A stretch of DNA of 64,000 nucleotides, from the NCBI GenBank assembly GCA_023667845.1, contig JAMPIU010000144.1, positions 1-64,000 on the forward strand, written 5' to 3'. A model generated the notes under the pieces. The model did no database searches. It had not been told where the DNA came from and saw nothing but the letters and a program-made list of their open reading frames with translations. Origin of the DNA: Dehalobacter sp. Lineage in GTDB: Bacteria > Bacillota > Desulfitobacteriia > Desulfitobacteriales > Syntrophobotulaceae. Shown here piece by piece: positions 41,574 to 51,610 of the stretch. The stretch's first letter is position 1. The number at the start of each line of letters is the position of its first letter. Made by a program: the position numbers and the translations under genes.

Positions 41574-43007
41574 GTGGGAGAAAGACCAAACGCTGCTATG
41601 CTCGAAGAAGTTTTAGCGGTATATCCTGAAAAGGCGCAAAAGCTTAGAGCCAAACACATTGCTATCAAAGAAGAAGGATGTTCCTGCGCTATCAAGTCCA
41701 ATGTCAAATGCATTCCGGGGCTGATGACAGCCCGCGGCTGTGCTTATGCCGGGGCTAAAGGCGTTGTATGGGGACCGATCAGAGACATGATTCATATTTC
41801 CCACGGCCCGATCGGCTGCGGTTATTATTCCTGGGGGATGCGGCGCAACCTGACGCAAGGGGTTGTCGGGGTGGAAACTTTTTCGCCGATGATGTTTTCC
41901 TCGGACTTTTCTGAAAGCAACATCGTTTATGGCGGGGACAAAAAGTTGGCCCAAGTCATGAAAGAGGCCAAAGAATTATTTCCGACAGTTCAGGGTATTT
42001 CCATCTGTTCTGAATGTCCTGTCGGTCTCATCGGCGACGATATTGAAAGCGTTGCCAAGAAATCAGCCAAAGAGTTGGATCTGCCGATTGTTCCGGTCCG
42101 CTGCGAGGGTTTCCGCGGCATCAGTCAGTCTCTGGGCCACCATATTGCCAACGATGCCGTCAGGGATTACTTGCTCGGCAAGCGGGAACGTCCCGAGGAA
42201 GTCGGCCCTTATGATGTTTCCCTAATCGGCGACTATAATATTGGCGGTGATGCCTGGGCATCCAAGAAAATTCTCGAGGAAATGGGGCTTACCGTTAAGA
42301 ATGTCTGGACGGGCGACGGTACGACGGAAGGCATGATGGCTGCGCATCAAGTAAAGTTGAATCTTATACACTGTTACCGCAGTATGAACTATATCTGCCG
42401 CCATATGGAAGAAACGTATGGGATACCCTGGATAGAATTCAATTTCTTCGGACCGACCAAAATTGCCGAATCCATCCGGGAAATTGCGGCGATGTTTGAT
42501 GAGACAATCCAGAAAAAAGGAGAAGAGGTCATCGCCAAGTATCAGCCGATGATGCAGAAGGTCATTGATACGTACCGGCCGCGCCTGGAAGGCAAAAAGG
42601 TTATGTTGTATGTCGGAGGGCTGCGCCCCCGCCACACCATCGGCGCCTACGAAGACCTGGGAATGGAAGTCGTCGGCACAGGCTATGAATTTGCCCATAA
42701 GGACGACTATGACCGCACTTTCCCGGAGATGACCAATGAAACCGTGATCTACGATGATGCGACAGAACATGAACTGGATGAGTTCGTCAGGAGAATACGA
42801 CCGGATCTGGTTGGTTCCGGTATTAAAGAAAAATATGTTTTTGAAAAAATGGGTGTACCGTTCCGTCAAATGCATTCCTGGGACTATTCAGGACCTTACC
42901 ATGGTTATGATGGATTCCCGATCTTTGCACGTGATATGGATATGGCTGTGAACAGTCCGACCCGGTCCTTAACCAAAGCACCGTGGAACAAAGCGAAGGA
43001 GGTGTAA
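41574..43007 (+). CDS. nifD: Nitrogenase molybdenum-iron protein alpha chain
   Basis: 477 residues. P-cluster and cofactor residues are recognisable: [51 protein letters not shown], the FeMo-co Cys in [11 protein letters not shown] (~265) and the cofactor His in [15 protein letters not shown] (~430). These mark the Mo type rather than Vnf or Anf. A GTG start at 41574 is eight bases after GGAGG. It partners NifK in the tetramer. Confidence 0.96.
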   Translation: MGERPNAAMLEEVLAVYPEKAQKLRAKHIAIKEEGCSCAIKSNVKCIPGLMTARGCAYAGAKGVVWGPIRDMIHISHGPIGCGYYSWGMRRNLTQGVVGVETFSPMMFSSDFSESNIVYGGDKKLAQVMKEAKELFPTVQGISICSECPVGLIGDDIESVAKKSAKELDLPIVPVRCEGFRGISQSLGHHIANDAVRDYLLGKRERPEEVGPYDVSLIGDYNIGGDAWASKKILEEMGLTVKNVWTGDGTTEGMMAAHQVKLNLIHCYRSMNYICRHMEETYGIPWIEFNFFGPTKIAESIREIAAMFDETIQKKGEEVIAKYQPMMQKVIDTYRPRLEGKKVMLYVGGLRPRHTIGAYEDLGMEVVGTGYEFAHKDDYDRTFPEMTNETVIYDDATEHELDEFVRRIRPDLVGSGIKEKYVFEKMGVPFRQMHSWDYSGPYHGYDGFPIFARDMDMAVNSPTRSLTKAPWNKAKEV

Positions 43008-43010
43008 AAA

Positions 43011-44495
43011 ATGAGCAAAGCTGAATCATGCCCAACAAGTAACTGTGCAACCACTTGCACGACATCATGTGCCCCCGCGGGAGATACTCAGGCCGTATTA
43101 GATTGGATGGCAACTGAAGAATACAAGGAAAAGAACTTTGCCAGGGAGGCTTTGGTCATTAACCCGGCGCGGACCTGCCAGCCATACGGCGCGATGCTCT
43201 GCGCGTTAGGAATTGAGGGGTGTCTGCCTTTTTTACACGGGTCGCAGGGATGCGCGGCATACTTCCGCTCTGCCTTGACGCGTCATGTCAGAGAACCGAT
43301 TGCGATGGTCTCGGATTCAATGACGGAAGATGCCGCGGTATTCGGGGGTCAGGCAAACCTAATTGAAGGACTCAAAAATGCCTACGCCACTTATAAACCC
43401 TCCATCATTGGCATGTTTTCAAGTTGTATGGCGGAGGTTATCGGGGATGATATGAAATCCTTTATCATCAATGCCAGAACGCAGGGAGCGGTCCCGGAAG
43501 ATTTTCCGATCGCTTATGCCAATACGCCCAGCTTTGTCGGTTCCCATATCACCGGATATGACAATATGCTGAAAGGTTTGCTCAATTCCCTGGCGGATAC
43601 CCGCAATGGTAAATGGACCAATGGACGGCTCTACGTGGTCCCCGGTTTTGACCTTTACGCCGGGAATTTAAGAGAATACAAGCGGATGATTAAAGCCATG
43701 GGAATCTATATGACCATGCTGCCGGATCCGACTGAAACATTGGATTCACCCAATACCGGAGAATACAATATGTACCAGCCCGGCACGACCATGGCAGAAC
43801 TTGCTGATGCGCTGAATGCCTCAGGTTTCTTATTCCTGCAAAAATATTCAACGACAGGGACGCAAAAGTTTGTGAAAAACGTCCAGAAGATTGCGACGGA
43901 GACCGTTACCATGCCGATTGGTGTACAGAACACCGATGCTTTCCTGATGACGCTGCAGCAGATGACCGGGAAAGCCATTCCGGCTGAACTGGAGGCGGAA
44001 CGGGGACGGGCGGTTGACGCGGCCGTCGATGCGCATCAGTATATTCACGGCAAAAGATTTGCACTTTATGGGGACCCGGATCTGTTGCTTGGACTTGTCG
44101 GCTTCTTGATGGAAATTGGCGGAATGCCGGTTCATATTGTTTGCAGCAACGGCAATGACGCGTTTACCAAAGAAATGGAGGCCCTGCTGGCAACCAGCCA
44201 GTACGGCGCGGAAGGGAAAGTATACAGCGGCAAAGACCTTTGGCATATGCGTTCCTTATTGCTGACCGATCCGGTCGATATGCTGATCGGGGATACGCAT
44301 GGCAAACAAATCGCCAAAGATGCCAAGGTGCCGTTGGCCCGTATCGGCTACTTCATGACGGACCGCGTTCACCTGCACCGCCAGCCGATCGTTGGCTACC
44401 AGGGAGCCATTAATCTGATTACCATGCTCGCTAACATATTTATTGATGAATATGACCGCAATTGTCCAAGTGAGCGCTTTGAAATGCTGAGATAA
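43011..44495 (+). CDS. nifK: Nitrogenase molybdenum-iron protein beta chain, Cys-rich N-terminus
   Basis: 494 residues. P-cluster motifs: RTCQPYGAMLCALGIEGCLPFLHGSQGCAAYFRS and MFSSCMAEVIGDDM. The first 25 residues carry an unusual CX4CX3CX3C pattern (SCPTSNCATTCTTSCAP) not expected in standard NifK. Starts 4 bp after nifD with GGAGGTG upstream. Confidence 0.96.
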   Translation: MSKAESCPTSNCATTCTTSCAPAGDTQAVLDWMATEEYKEKNFAREALVINPARTCQPYGAMLCALGIEGCLPFLHGSQGCAAYFRSALTRHVREPIAMVSDSMTEDAAVFGGQANLIEGLKNAYATYKPSIIGMFSSCMAEVIGDDMKSFIINARTQGAVPEDFPIAYANTPSFVGSHITGYDNMLKGLLNSLADTRNGKWTNGRLYVVPGFDLYAGNLREYKRMIKAMGIYMTMLPDPTETLDSPNTGEYNMYQPGTTMAELADALNASGFLFLQKYSTTGTQKFVKNVQKIATETVTMPIGVQNTDAFLMTLQQMTGKAIPAELEAERGRAVDAAVDAHQYIHGKRFALYGDPDLLLGLVGFLMEIGGMPVHIVCSNGNDAFTKEMEALLATSQYGAEGKVYSGKDLWHMRSLLLTDPVDMLIGDTHGKQIAKDAKVPLARIGYFMTDRVHLHRQPIVGYQGAINLITMLANIFIDEYDRNCPSERFEMLR

Positions 44496-44581
44496 GGCCA
44501 GATAATTTAATGAGGGTTAGGGGTAGGGCACAACGCATTGGGGAAATGCCCTTTACCCCTCAATTGGAAGGAGGCGGGGAA

Positions 44582-44986
44582 ATGTTTGTTGCTTTTGCGA
44601 CGACGGGAGAAGAGAAAATTAATGCCCATTTTGGGATGGCAACAGATTTTGCTGTTTATGATATAGGCTCGGAAAGCTGTGAATTCAGTAAAATGCTCCA
44701 TCTCCCGGAACAAGCGCAGGAAGATGATAAAGTTGAAATCCGGGCACAACTGCTGAAAGAATGTATCGTTGTCTATTGCACGCATATTGGAGGTCCGGCA
44801 GCAGCCCGTCTGGTTCAAAGCGGTATTCAGCCGCTGAAAGCACCGGAGGGAACACCGATTGCCCAGGAGCTGCAGCGTTTGCAGACAATGCTGAAAGAAA
44901 CCCCTCCGCCCTGGCTGCGCAAACGTCTGATGGAAGAAATGAATCATAAGGAGGAATCATGCCAATGCCCTTTTACCAGGGATTAA
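44582..44986 (+). CDS. nifX: NifX/NifB-C-type FeMo-cofactor binding protein
   Basis: 134 residues with the dinitrogenase iron-molybdenum-cofactor fold: MFVAFATTGEEKINAHFGMA, FAVYDIGSESCEFSKM and VVYCTHIGGPAAARLVQSGI. NifX-type proteins carry NifB-co or cofactor precursors. The ATG at 44582 follows GGAAGGAGGCGGGG. The start frame is open to 44510 but without a better ribosome site. Overlaps the following ferredoxin gene by 28 bp. Confidence 0.88.
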   Translation: MFVAFATTGEEKINAHFGMATDFAVYDIGSESCEFSKMLHLPEQAQEDDKVEIRAQLLKECIVVYCTHIGGPAAARLVQSGIQPLKAPEGTPIAQELQRLQTMLKETPPPWLRKRLMEEMNHKEESCQCPFTRD

Positions 44987-45231
44987 ACTATGGCGGTTCG
45001 GAATGGACGCCTCAATTTATTAAGGAAATCGATCAGGAGTTGTGTATCGGCTGTGGGCGTTGTGTCAAAGTATGTTCCCAGGCAGCATTGGGTTTTGGTA
45101 ACCTGAATGATGATGAGGATGCTGACAGAATGCAGTCCAAAATTGATCAGAAAGAAAACTGTATCGGCTGTATGGCCTGCGGCAAGACCTGCGTCAAAAG
45201 AGCGATCAGCTTTGAGGCAAAAGCGATTTAG
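44959..45231 (+). CDS. Nitrogenase-associated 2[4Fe-4S] ferredoxin (FdxB/ferredoxin III type)
   Basis: 90 residues. Two cluster motifs: CIGCGRCVKVCSQAAL and CIGCMACGKTCVKRAI, each with a residue other than Pro after the last Cys, separated by a 25-residue acidic insert, as in the FdxB/ferredoxin III proteins of nif clusters. Starts with PMPFYQGLNYGGSEWTPQ. It may donate electrons during cofactor synthesis or to NifH. AAGGAGGAAT lies upstream within nifX. Confidence 0.87.
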   Translation: MPMPFYQGLNYGGSEWTPQFIKEIDQELCIGCGRCVKVCSQAALGFGNLNDDEDADRMQSKIDQKENCIGCMACGKTCVKRAISFEAKAI

Positions 45232-45296
45232 TTCTGTAAATTGAATATAACAAAAATATAAAAGTCATAAAAAATAAAAAAGCTGAGGCGAAAGAG

Positions 45297-46676
45297 ATGG
45301 AGAGCAGGTCAAATCTGGCGATTGAAGAGAGAAAAGACTCTATTCAAACAAAGGGAGAACAAACACAACCATTTAAATGCAATACTGACAGTGTGGCAGG
45401 TTGTGTCAGCCAACGGGCATGTGTCTATTGCGGGGCCAGGGTTGTCCTTAATCCCATCACAGATGCAATTCACCTGGTGCATGGACCCATTGGTTGTGCA
45501 AGCTATACGTGGGATATCCGGGGTAGTTTAACAAGCGGAGCGGATCTATTCCGCTTCAGCTTCTCCACGGATCTGCAGGAAATGGATATCATCTTCGGCG
45601 GGGAAAAAAAATTAACCCGGGCAATTGATGATCTTGTGGCAAAGTATCATCCTCCATTAATGTTTGTTTATTCCACCTGTATTGTCGGCGTGATCGGGGA
45701 TGATTTGGAGGCTGTCTGTAAAGCTGCATCCAAGCGGCATCGGATCCAAGTGATCCCAGTTCAGTCCAGCGGCTTCATCGGCAGCAAATCGGCCGGCTAC
45801 AAAGCCGCGTGTGATGCTTTAATGAGGCTGATGGAACCGCCGCCAGGAGAAGAACTCGAGAAAGACAAAACCATTAACTATCTTGGGGAATTCAATCTGG
45901 CAGGGGAACTTTGGATCATTCAGAATTACCTGAAACGGATTGGCATTGAGCTCAATGTGGCGCTTACAGGTGATTCGAGTTACGATACTTTGAAATTGGC
46001 GACCAAGGCGTGTCTGAATATCGTTCAATGCGCCGGTTCGATGATATATACGGCCAATCAGATGAAAGAACGCTTTCATATTCCCTACATGAATATCTCT
46101 TTTATCGGCATCGAAGACACCTCCGAATCACTGCGCCGGATTGCCCGGACCTATCAGGATACCGAGATGATGCGCAGAACTGAGGAATTGATTCAAACGG
46201 AAACAGAGGCAATTGCTCCGAAAATCGCCTATTACCGCAGCAAGCTGCAAGGGAAAAAAGCGGCAATTTATGTCGGCGGCGGATTTAAGGCGATCTCCCT
46301 GATTAAGCAGTTCCGTGAACTTGGAATTGAGGTCGTGATGGTAGGTACGCAGACAGGGCGGGAGGAAGAGTATGAGACCATCAATGATCTCGTCAAGGAA
46401 GGGACCGTCATCATGGATGATACCAATCCTTCTGAACTTGAAAAATTCATCATCGAAAAAGAAGCGGACCTACTGGTAGGCGGTGTCAAAGAACGTCCCC
46501 TGGCCTATAAAATGGGGATTGCGTTTATCGATCACAATCATGACCGCAAACATCCTTTGAGCGGTTATGCCGGGGCTGCTAATTTTGCCGAGGAAGTTTA
46601 CGCGACTGTATGCTCACCCGTCTGGGCATATCGGGAACGTTGTTTGTCCACGGGTGCAAAGGAGGAGAGGACATGA
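45297..46676 (+). CDS. nifE: FeMo-cofactor scaffold protein NifE
   Basis: 459 residues. NifD-like fold with RACVYCGARVVLNPI, HGPIGCASYTWDIRG and YSTCIVGVIGDDLEAVC. The cofactor Cys lies in NIVQCAGSMIYTAN. With NifN it forms the scaffold on which FeMo-co is finished. Preceded by 65 bp of AT-rich spacer; the site GAGGCGAAAGAG is modest. Overlaps nifN by ATGA. Confidence 0.95.
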   Translation: MESRSNLAIEERKDSIQTKGEQTQPFKCNTDSVAGCVSQRACVYCGARVVLNPITDAIHLVHGPIGCASYTWDIRGSLTSGADLFRFSFSTDLQEMDIIFGGEKKLTRAIDDLVAKYHPPLMFVYSTCIVGVIGDDLEAVCKAASKRHRIQVIPVQSSGFIGSKSAGYKAACDALMRLMEPPPGEELEKDKTINYLGEFNLAGELWIIQNYLKRIGIELNVALTGDSSYDTLKLATKACLNIVQCAGSMIYTANQMKERFHIPYMNISFIGIEDTSESLRRIARTYQDTEMMRRTEELIQTETEAIAPKIAYYRSKLQGKKAAIYVGGGFKAISLIKQFRELGIEVVMVGTQTGREEEYETINDLVKEGTVIMDDTNPSELEKFIIEKEADLLVGGVKERPLAYKMGIAFIDHNHDRKHPLSGYAGAANFAEEVYATVCSPVWAYRERCLSTGAKEERT

Positions 46677-48070
46677 AAAATCAGAAGGAAAGTTACCGCA
46701 ATGTCAGTGAGAACCCCTGCAATATGTGTATGCCTTTAGGCGGTATTATAGCTTTCAGGGGGATTGAGGGATCCATGACCCTTCTCCACGGTTCCCAGGG
46801 GTGTGCAACGTATATGCGCCGGACAATCTCAGAGCATTATGAAGAACCGATTGATGTCGCCTCTTCTTCCCTGAATGAAAAGGGGACTGTTTTCGGAGGC
46901 GAAGAAAACCTGAAGAAAGGTCTGGACAATGTCCGCTTGCTCTATGAACCTAAGATGATCGGTGTTCTAACCACCTGTCTGGCTGAAACCATCGGTGAAG
47001 ATATCGGACGGATTACAAGCCGGTATTTAGAAGAAAGACAATTGACGGATGGTCTGCCGATCGTGAATGTTCCAACACCGGGATATGGCGGTTCCCATTC
47101 GGAGGGATATTGGCGTACTGTTTTTACGATTATTTCTTCTCTGGCTGAAGACAGGATGTCCCACGCCAAAATTAATGTAATTGTCCCGCATATCAGTACT
47201 GCCGATCTGCGCGAGATCAAACGAATGCTTCGACTGATGAATATTGATTTTATTTTACTGCCGGACTATGCGGATACGTTGGATGCACCTTATTCCAAAC
47301 CTTACAAAAAAATACCTGACGGGGGAACGCGCCTGGAAGATATCCGGAAAATGCCGGGAGCAAAAGCTACCCTGGAAATCGGGCTGACGGTGGAGGATTC
47401 TCAATCGGCAGGAAAATATCTGGAGAATGAGTTTGGGGTACCTCTTTTCAGGGTTCCGCTGCCCGTAGGGATTGAAAGCACCGACCGATTCTTTAATACG
47501 CTGAAGCTTATCAGCGGGAAAGAAATCCCGGACGAGATATCCAGAGAAAGAGGCAGACTGCTCGACGGCATGTTTGATTCCCATAAGTATAACTTTGAAG
47601 GCAGGGCTGCTATTTTCGGTGAACCGGAACAAGTTTATGCCGTAACGAGGCTTTGTCTGGAGAATGGAATTCATCCGCTCGTTATAGCTACGGGCAGCCG
47701 GAGTAAAAAACTTGAACAGCTGCTGCATGCTGAATTTGCCAAAATTGACGGGAGTCCGGATAATCATCATGAAAAATACGAATTGATGAGTGATACCGAC
47801 TTTGCCCATATTCTTGAAAAAAGCCGGGAAGTGAAGGTTAATCTTGCTGTTGGGCATTCCGAAGGCAAGATCTTGACAGAAAGGGCGGATATCCCGCTGG
47901 TCAGATACGGTTTTCCGGTCATTGACAGGGTTGGCGGCCAGAGAATTTTATCGGCAGGCTATCAGGGAAGCCTATGCTTTCTGGACCGGCTTACCAATAC
48001 ACTTTTAGAAAATAAGTATCGAAATTACCGTAGCGAGATGTACCAAAAATATTATCAGATATATAAATGA
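46673..48070 (+). CDS. nifN: FeMo-cofactor scaffold protein NifN
   Basis: 465 residues, NifK-like. NPCNMCMPLGGIIAFRGIEG, LLHGSQGCATYMRRTI and LTTCLAETIGEDIGR mark NifN. The ATG at 46673 overlaps the nifE stop (ATGA) and has GGAGGAGAGG upstream; the longer frame from 46610 is only overlap. Coupled translation with nifE suits the NifEN tetramer. Confidence 0.94.
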   Translation: MKNQKESYRNVSENPCNMCMPLGGIIAFRGIEGSMTLLHGSQGCATYMRRTISEHYEEPIDVASSSLNEKGTVFGGEENLKKGLDNVRLLYEPKMIGVLTTCLAETIGEDIGRITSRYLEERQLTDGLPIVNVPTPGYGGSHSEGYWRTVFTIISSLAEDRMSHAKINVIVPHISTADLREIKRMLRLMNIDFILLPDYADTLDAPYSKPYKKIPDGGTRLEDIRKMPGAKATLEIGLTVEDSQSAGKYLENEFGVPLFRVPLPVGIESTDRFFNTLKLISGKEIPDEISRERGRLLDGMFDSHKYNFEGRAAIFGEPEQVYAVTRLCLENGIHPLVIATGSRSKKLEQLLHAEFAKIDGSPDNHHEKYELMSDTDFAHILEKSREVKVNLAVGHSEGKILTERADIPLVRYGFPVIDRVGGQRILSAGYQGSLCFLDRLTNTLLENKYRNYRSEMYQKYYQIYK

Positions 48071-48086
48071 AGGTCAGGTGAATAAT

Positions 48087-49025
48087 ATGCGTAACTTTTA
48101 TGATAAAACAACTACACATCCGTGTTACTCCTCAAAGGCACAGCATAAATATGCTCGGATTCACTTGCCTGTTGCACCCGCTTGCAATATCAGCTGCAAT
48201 TACTGCAGCCGTGAATATGACTGTGTCAATGAAAGCCGGCCGGGAGTAACCAGTGAGCTGCTTGCACCGGAAGATGCGCTGGACAGATATCAGATTGCCC
48301 GAAAAAAATTAAACAATTTGACGGTTGTCGGCATTGCCGGGCCGGGAGATGCTTTGGCGAACTGGGAAAACACCAGAAGGACACTGGAACTTATTTATGG
48401 GTATGAACAAGATGAAATAAGCGCTGTGGACAAAAATTCTAATAGCAATCCGGCACTGATGAGCAATGCGTTGAATTTTTGTTTGTCTACAAACGGCCTG
48501 CTTCTACCCGAACTTGCTAAAGAAATCGTGGCTTTAAATGTCCGGCATGTCACGGTTACTGTAAACAGTCTGGATCCGGTTATCGGAGCCCTAATTTATC
48601 ACAGCGTAAACTACCGCGGGAAAACATATTACGGAACTGAAGGTGCTGAGCTTCTTATCCGGAATCAGCTGGAAGGAATTAAACAGCTTGTGGAATACGG
48701 CGTCCTGGTCAAAATAAATATTGTGATGATCGAAGGAATTAATGACGATCATGTCCCTGAGGTTGTCAAGAAAATGAAAGAACTAGGAGTCTTCACCACC
48801 AACATTATGCCCTTTATTCCGGTTAAAGGAAGTCCGTTTGAAAACCGGACGGCAACGGATACGAAAAGCATCCTGAAAATGAGATTGCAATGCGGAAAGT
48901 TTATGCGGCAGATGTCTCATTGTAAACAATGCAGAGCCGATGCAGTCGGTATGCTTGGTAAGGACTGTTCCGGCGAATTGTTCAGAAGAAAGAATAAGTG
49001 CAGGATTCAGACTGAAGCCGGTTAA
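48087..49025 (+). CDS. nifB: FeMo-cofactor synthesis radical SAM protein NifB, short form
   Basis: 312 residues. The radical SAM motif is in ACNISCNYCSREYDC (~32-39), followed by VVGIAGPGDALAN, FCLSTNGLLLP and VNIVMIEGIND-type strands. Further Cys at the C-terminus (CKQCRADAVGMLGKDC) supply the extra clusters. The NifX-like C-terminal domain of longer NifB proteins is absent; the separate nifX gene may replace it. Start ATG 48087 after CAGGTG; the frame is also open from a GTG at 48078. Confidence 0.94.
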   Translation: MRNFYDKTTTHPCYSSKAQHKYARIHLPVAPACNISCNYCSREYDCVNESRPGVTSELLAPEDALDRYQIARKKLNNLTVVGIAGPGDALANWENTRRTLELIYGYEQDEISAVDKNSNSNPALMSNALNFCLSTNGLLLPELAKEIVALNVRHVTVTVNSLDPVIGALIYHSVNYRGKTYYGTEGAELLIRNQLEGIKQLVEYGVLVKINIVMIEGINDDHVPEVVKKMKELGVFTTNIMPFIPVKGSPFENRTATDTKSILKMRLQCGKFMRQMSHCKQCRADAVGMLGKDCSGELFRRKNKCRIQTEAG

Positions 49026-49040
49026 AAAGGAGGGGGAGCT

Positions 49041-49682
49041 ATGGCCCATAAAATGACTGTTATGCTGGATAAAGAGGGTAAGACTGCCCTTCTGACGGAT
49101 TTATGCAGAGCTGTTACTTTCGTAAGAAATGCGGGCGTTTGGAGCGAAGAAGTCGCTAAGGAATTTACTTTAAGCGGAATAACCTCCATGGAAGAATTGC
49201 GAGATAAGATTGCGGATCTGACCGCATTTATGGCGGATAGCAAAATTCTTGCGGCGGAAAAAATGGAGGGGATTGTTTTAAATATTCTCAAACAGAAAAA
49301 AATCAAAATCTGGGAAGTTAAAGGGCGCCCGCCGGAGTTTCTCGATAAGATTCTGCAGAACGAGGAAGAAGAGCTTATACAGGAGAAGGGTTTGTTGTTA
49401 AAAACGGCGGCTGAAAATGAAGATAAACGTTTCATCCGGGAAATATCCTCAGGTCATTATGTTGTTTCACTTGAAGAGATTCAGGAGAATCATTTGCAGG
49501 TTACGACGAAGCAGGTTCTTTTGCCGTTTCTCCGGCAGAAAAAATTCCGGGTATTAGAGGTCATCTGCAATCATATTCCCCAGTGGCTTGAGCCTGAACT
49601 GATAGCCTGCAGATGCAGCCTGCAAATATGCAGGCAAGATGAGGGGCGCGTAGAGCTCATCGTTACACCTGCTTTGACCTGA
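49041..49682 (+). CDS. AnfO-like nitrogenase accessory protein
   Basis: 213 residues. The stretch MADSKILAAEKMEGIVLNIL, KIWEVKGRPPEFLDKIL fits the pattern of the Fe-only nitrogenase accessory protein AnfO family (residues ~65-110), where a 'cell-envelope or seal' role is only supposed. AnfO normally belongs to alternative nitrogenase loci, but no anfDGK is here. The N-terminal MTVMLDKEGKTALLTDLCRA and a C-terminal ~80 residues with CRCSLQIC are less clear. AAGGAGGGGG precedes the ATG. Tightly placed between nifB and nifV. Confidence 0.6.
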   Translation: MAHKMTVMLDKEGKTALLTDLCRAVTFVRNAGVWSEEVAKEFTLSGITSMEELRDKIADLTAFMADSKILAAEKMEGIVLNILKQKKIKIWEVKGRPPEFLDKILQNEEEELIQEKGLLLKTAAENEDKRFIREISSGHYVVSLEEIQENHLQVTTKQVLLPFLRQKKFRVLEVICNHIPQWLEPELIACRCSLQICRQDEGRVELIVTPALT

Positions 49683-49696
49683 AAGGAGAAAACAAG

Positions 49697-50845
49697 GTGA
49701 GGAAGATCGACTTATTCGATACAACTTTAAGAGACGGGGAACAATCACTGGAAGCGACGATGGACAGCTCTCAGAAATTAGAGATTGCCAGACAGCTGGT
49801 CAGGCTTGGCGTCGATGTCATCGAAGTAGGATTTCCGGCTTCTTCGCCGAATGACTTTCAATCTGTCCGAAGAATCAGTCAGGAAATCCGGGGAGCTATT
49901 GTCTGCGGCCTGGCAAGGTGCGTGCAAAGAGATATCGATCTTTGTGCTGACGCCATGTTGGGGAGCAAAAATACCCGAATTAACATCGGATTGGCCATAT
50001 CACCCATTCATATGGACAAAAAGCTTGGGTTAAGACCCGATCAGGTTGTGGAGAAAGCAGTCTGGGCAGTCAAATATGCGGGGAAAACGTTTCATGAGGT
50101 GCAATTTTTCCTGGAAGACGCTTTGCGCGGTCAATTTGATTTTCTGGTGTGGATCATGGAAAGTGTGATCAAAGCTGGAGCTACTGTTGTTACAATTTCG
50201 GATACCGTGGGAGTCGGCATGCCCTGGAAGTACGGAGAATTAATTAGAAAGCTTAAAGAAACTGTTCAGCATATCGAAAGAGTCAAGTTGAGTGTTCACT
50301 GTCATAATGATCTAGGCCTGGCGACAGCAAACGCTATAACAGCTTTACTGGCCGGGGCAGACCAGGTGGAAGGTACGATTAACGGTATTGGCGAAAGAGC
50401 AGGAAACGCTTCGCTGGAGGAAATTATTATGGCCTTGTATCTGGAACAAAACGATTCTGGGATAACGACGGGAGCTGAAATCAGACAGATCTACGAGACC
50501 AGTAAAACGGTATCCAGAATTACCGGAATTCCACTTCCCCGCTACAAGGCAGTTGTCGGAACGAATATGTTTTCTCATGCTTCAGGCATTCATCAGGACG
50601 GAATTATCAAAGAAAAGCTGACCTACGAACCATTTGATCCTCAAATTATTGGCGCGCCTGCAGGAAAGATCGTTCTTACAGCCAGGTCGGGCCGGAATGC
50701 CTTAAAACACAAATTAAAAGAGCTTGGCTACGAATACTGCCAAGCAGAGCTGGATCAAATTTATAGCATTTTTATCCGAATGGCGGATAAGAAAAAGAGA
50801 ACATTCAATGAGCATGATCTGATCCGTTTGGTTACATTATCATGA
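49697..50845 (+). CDS. nifV: Homocitrate synthase NifV
   Basis: 382 residues of the DRE-TIM family. FDTTLRDGEQSLEATMD binds metal and substrate, GFPASSPND and VSDTVGVG-type ISDTVGVGMP, HCHNDLGLATANAI and GIGERAGNASLEEIIM are the family signatures. It condenses acetyl-CoA and 2-oxoglutarate to homocitrate, the organic ligand of FeMo-co. Starts with GTG, AAAGGAG nine bases upstream. Last gene of the nif operon. Confidence 0.93.
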   Translation: MRKIDLFDTTLRDGEQSLEATMDSSQKLEIARQLVRLGVDVIEVGFPASSPNDFQSVRRISQEIRGAIVCGLARCVQRDIDLCADAMLGSKNTRINIGLAISPIHMDKKLGLRPDQVVEKAVWAVKYAGKTFHEVQFFLEDALRGQFDFLVWIMESVIKAGATVVTISDTVGVGMPWKYGELIRKLKETVQHIERVKLSVHCHNDLGLATANAITALLAGADQVEGTINGIGERAGNASLEEIIMALYLEQNDSGITTGAEIRQIYETSKTVSRITGIPLPRYKAVVGTNMFSHASGIHQDGIIKEKLTYEPFDPQIIGAPAGKIVLTARSGRNALKHKLKELGYEYCQAELDQIYSIFIRMADKKKRTFNEHDLIRLVTLS

Positions 50846-50882
50846 CAAGTAGAAAAGACGATACTGTGACGAATAATGAATT

Positions 50883-51338
50883 TTAATGCTTTCTGCGCAG
50901 ACATATCAATTGGGTGTGGTCCCAACCGATTTTTTTATAGAAGTTCAAAGCTGGTGTATTGGTTTTGTCAGCCAGTAACTGCAAACGAGTGGCACCCTTT
51001 TCGACTGCCCAATCTTCAATTGAAGAAAGCAGTTGTTTCCCAATCCCATTCCCCTGGTATTCCCGGTTGACAATTAAATCTTCAATTACGGCAACTTGTC
51101 CGCCCTCGGCAGTTGATATCAGCAGTTGGCATGTAACCATGCCAACGATTTTTTTGCCCAGTTCGGCAACCATAACACAGCGGTTCATGCTGTCATTCAG
51201 CATCATTTTTAAGCCGCTTTGTTGTCTTTCATCATTCGGTTCAAAATCTTGTTCTATAGAGAACAGGACGGTCAATAAGTCACTAAGATCAGGGATATCC
51301 TTATATTCCGCTTTTCTGATTGTGTAGTTATGTATCAT
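50883..51338 (-). CDS. GNAT family N-acetyltransferase
   Basis: 151 residues, single GNAT domain. The acetyl-CoA motif A is IEDLIVNREYQGNGIGKQLL (~85-105), with NTPALNFYKKIGW as motif B. The substrate cannot be told. Convergent with nifV, 37 bp apart. Starts at ATG 51338 after AAGGAAGTTTACTTT, a modest ribosome site. Confidence 0.9.
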   Translation of the reverse strand: MIHNYTIRKAEYKDIPDLSDLLTVLFSIEQDFEPNDERQQSGLKMMLNDSMNRCVMVAELGKKIVGMVTCQLLISTAEGGQVAVIEDLIVNREYQGNGIGKQLLSSIEDWAVEKGATRLQLLADKTNTPALNFYKKIGWDHTQLICLRRKH

Positions 51339-51527
51339 AAAGTAAACTTCCTTAAGAGGTAGTGATATTTATTTCATTATAACATATATTTTACATCCGC
51401 CAGAACAATTACGTCCTGGGATCGGCAGCTTTCTCCGACTTCACACCGGTCACTGTAATGATGGAGAATGCCGGGCGAAGCACGATGCGAAGCGCAGACT
51501 TTTTGTTCCAAGGATGCAGCGATTTTA

Positions 51528-51556
51528 TTGACAATGTCCTGATTGTCTACTATAGT
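51528..51556 (+). promoter_or_regulatory. SigmaA-type promoter of the decarboxylase-speE operon
   Basis: TTGACA (51528-51533), 17 bases, TATAGT (51551-51556). It lies 55 bp before the decarboxylase start codon. Confidence 0.82.
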
Positions 51557-51610
51557 AACGTTGAACTATTTTATCCAGAAATCAGACCATAGCAGAGGGT
51601 GGAGATTTTT

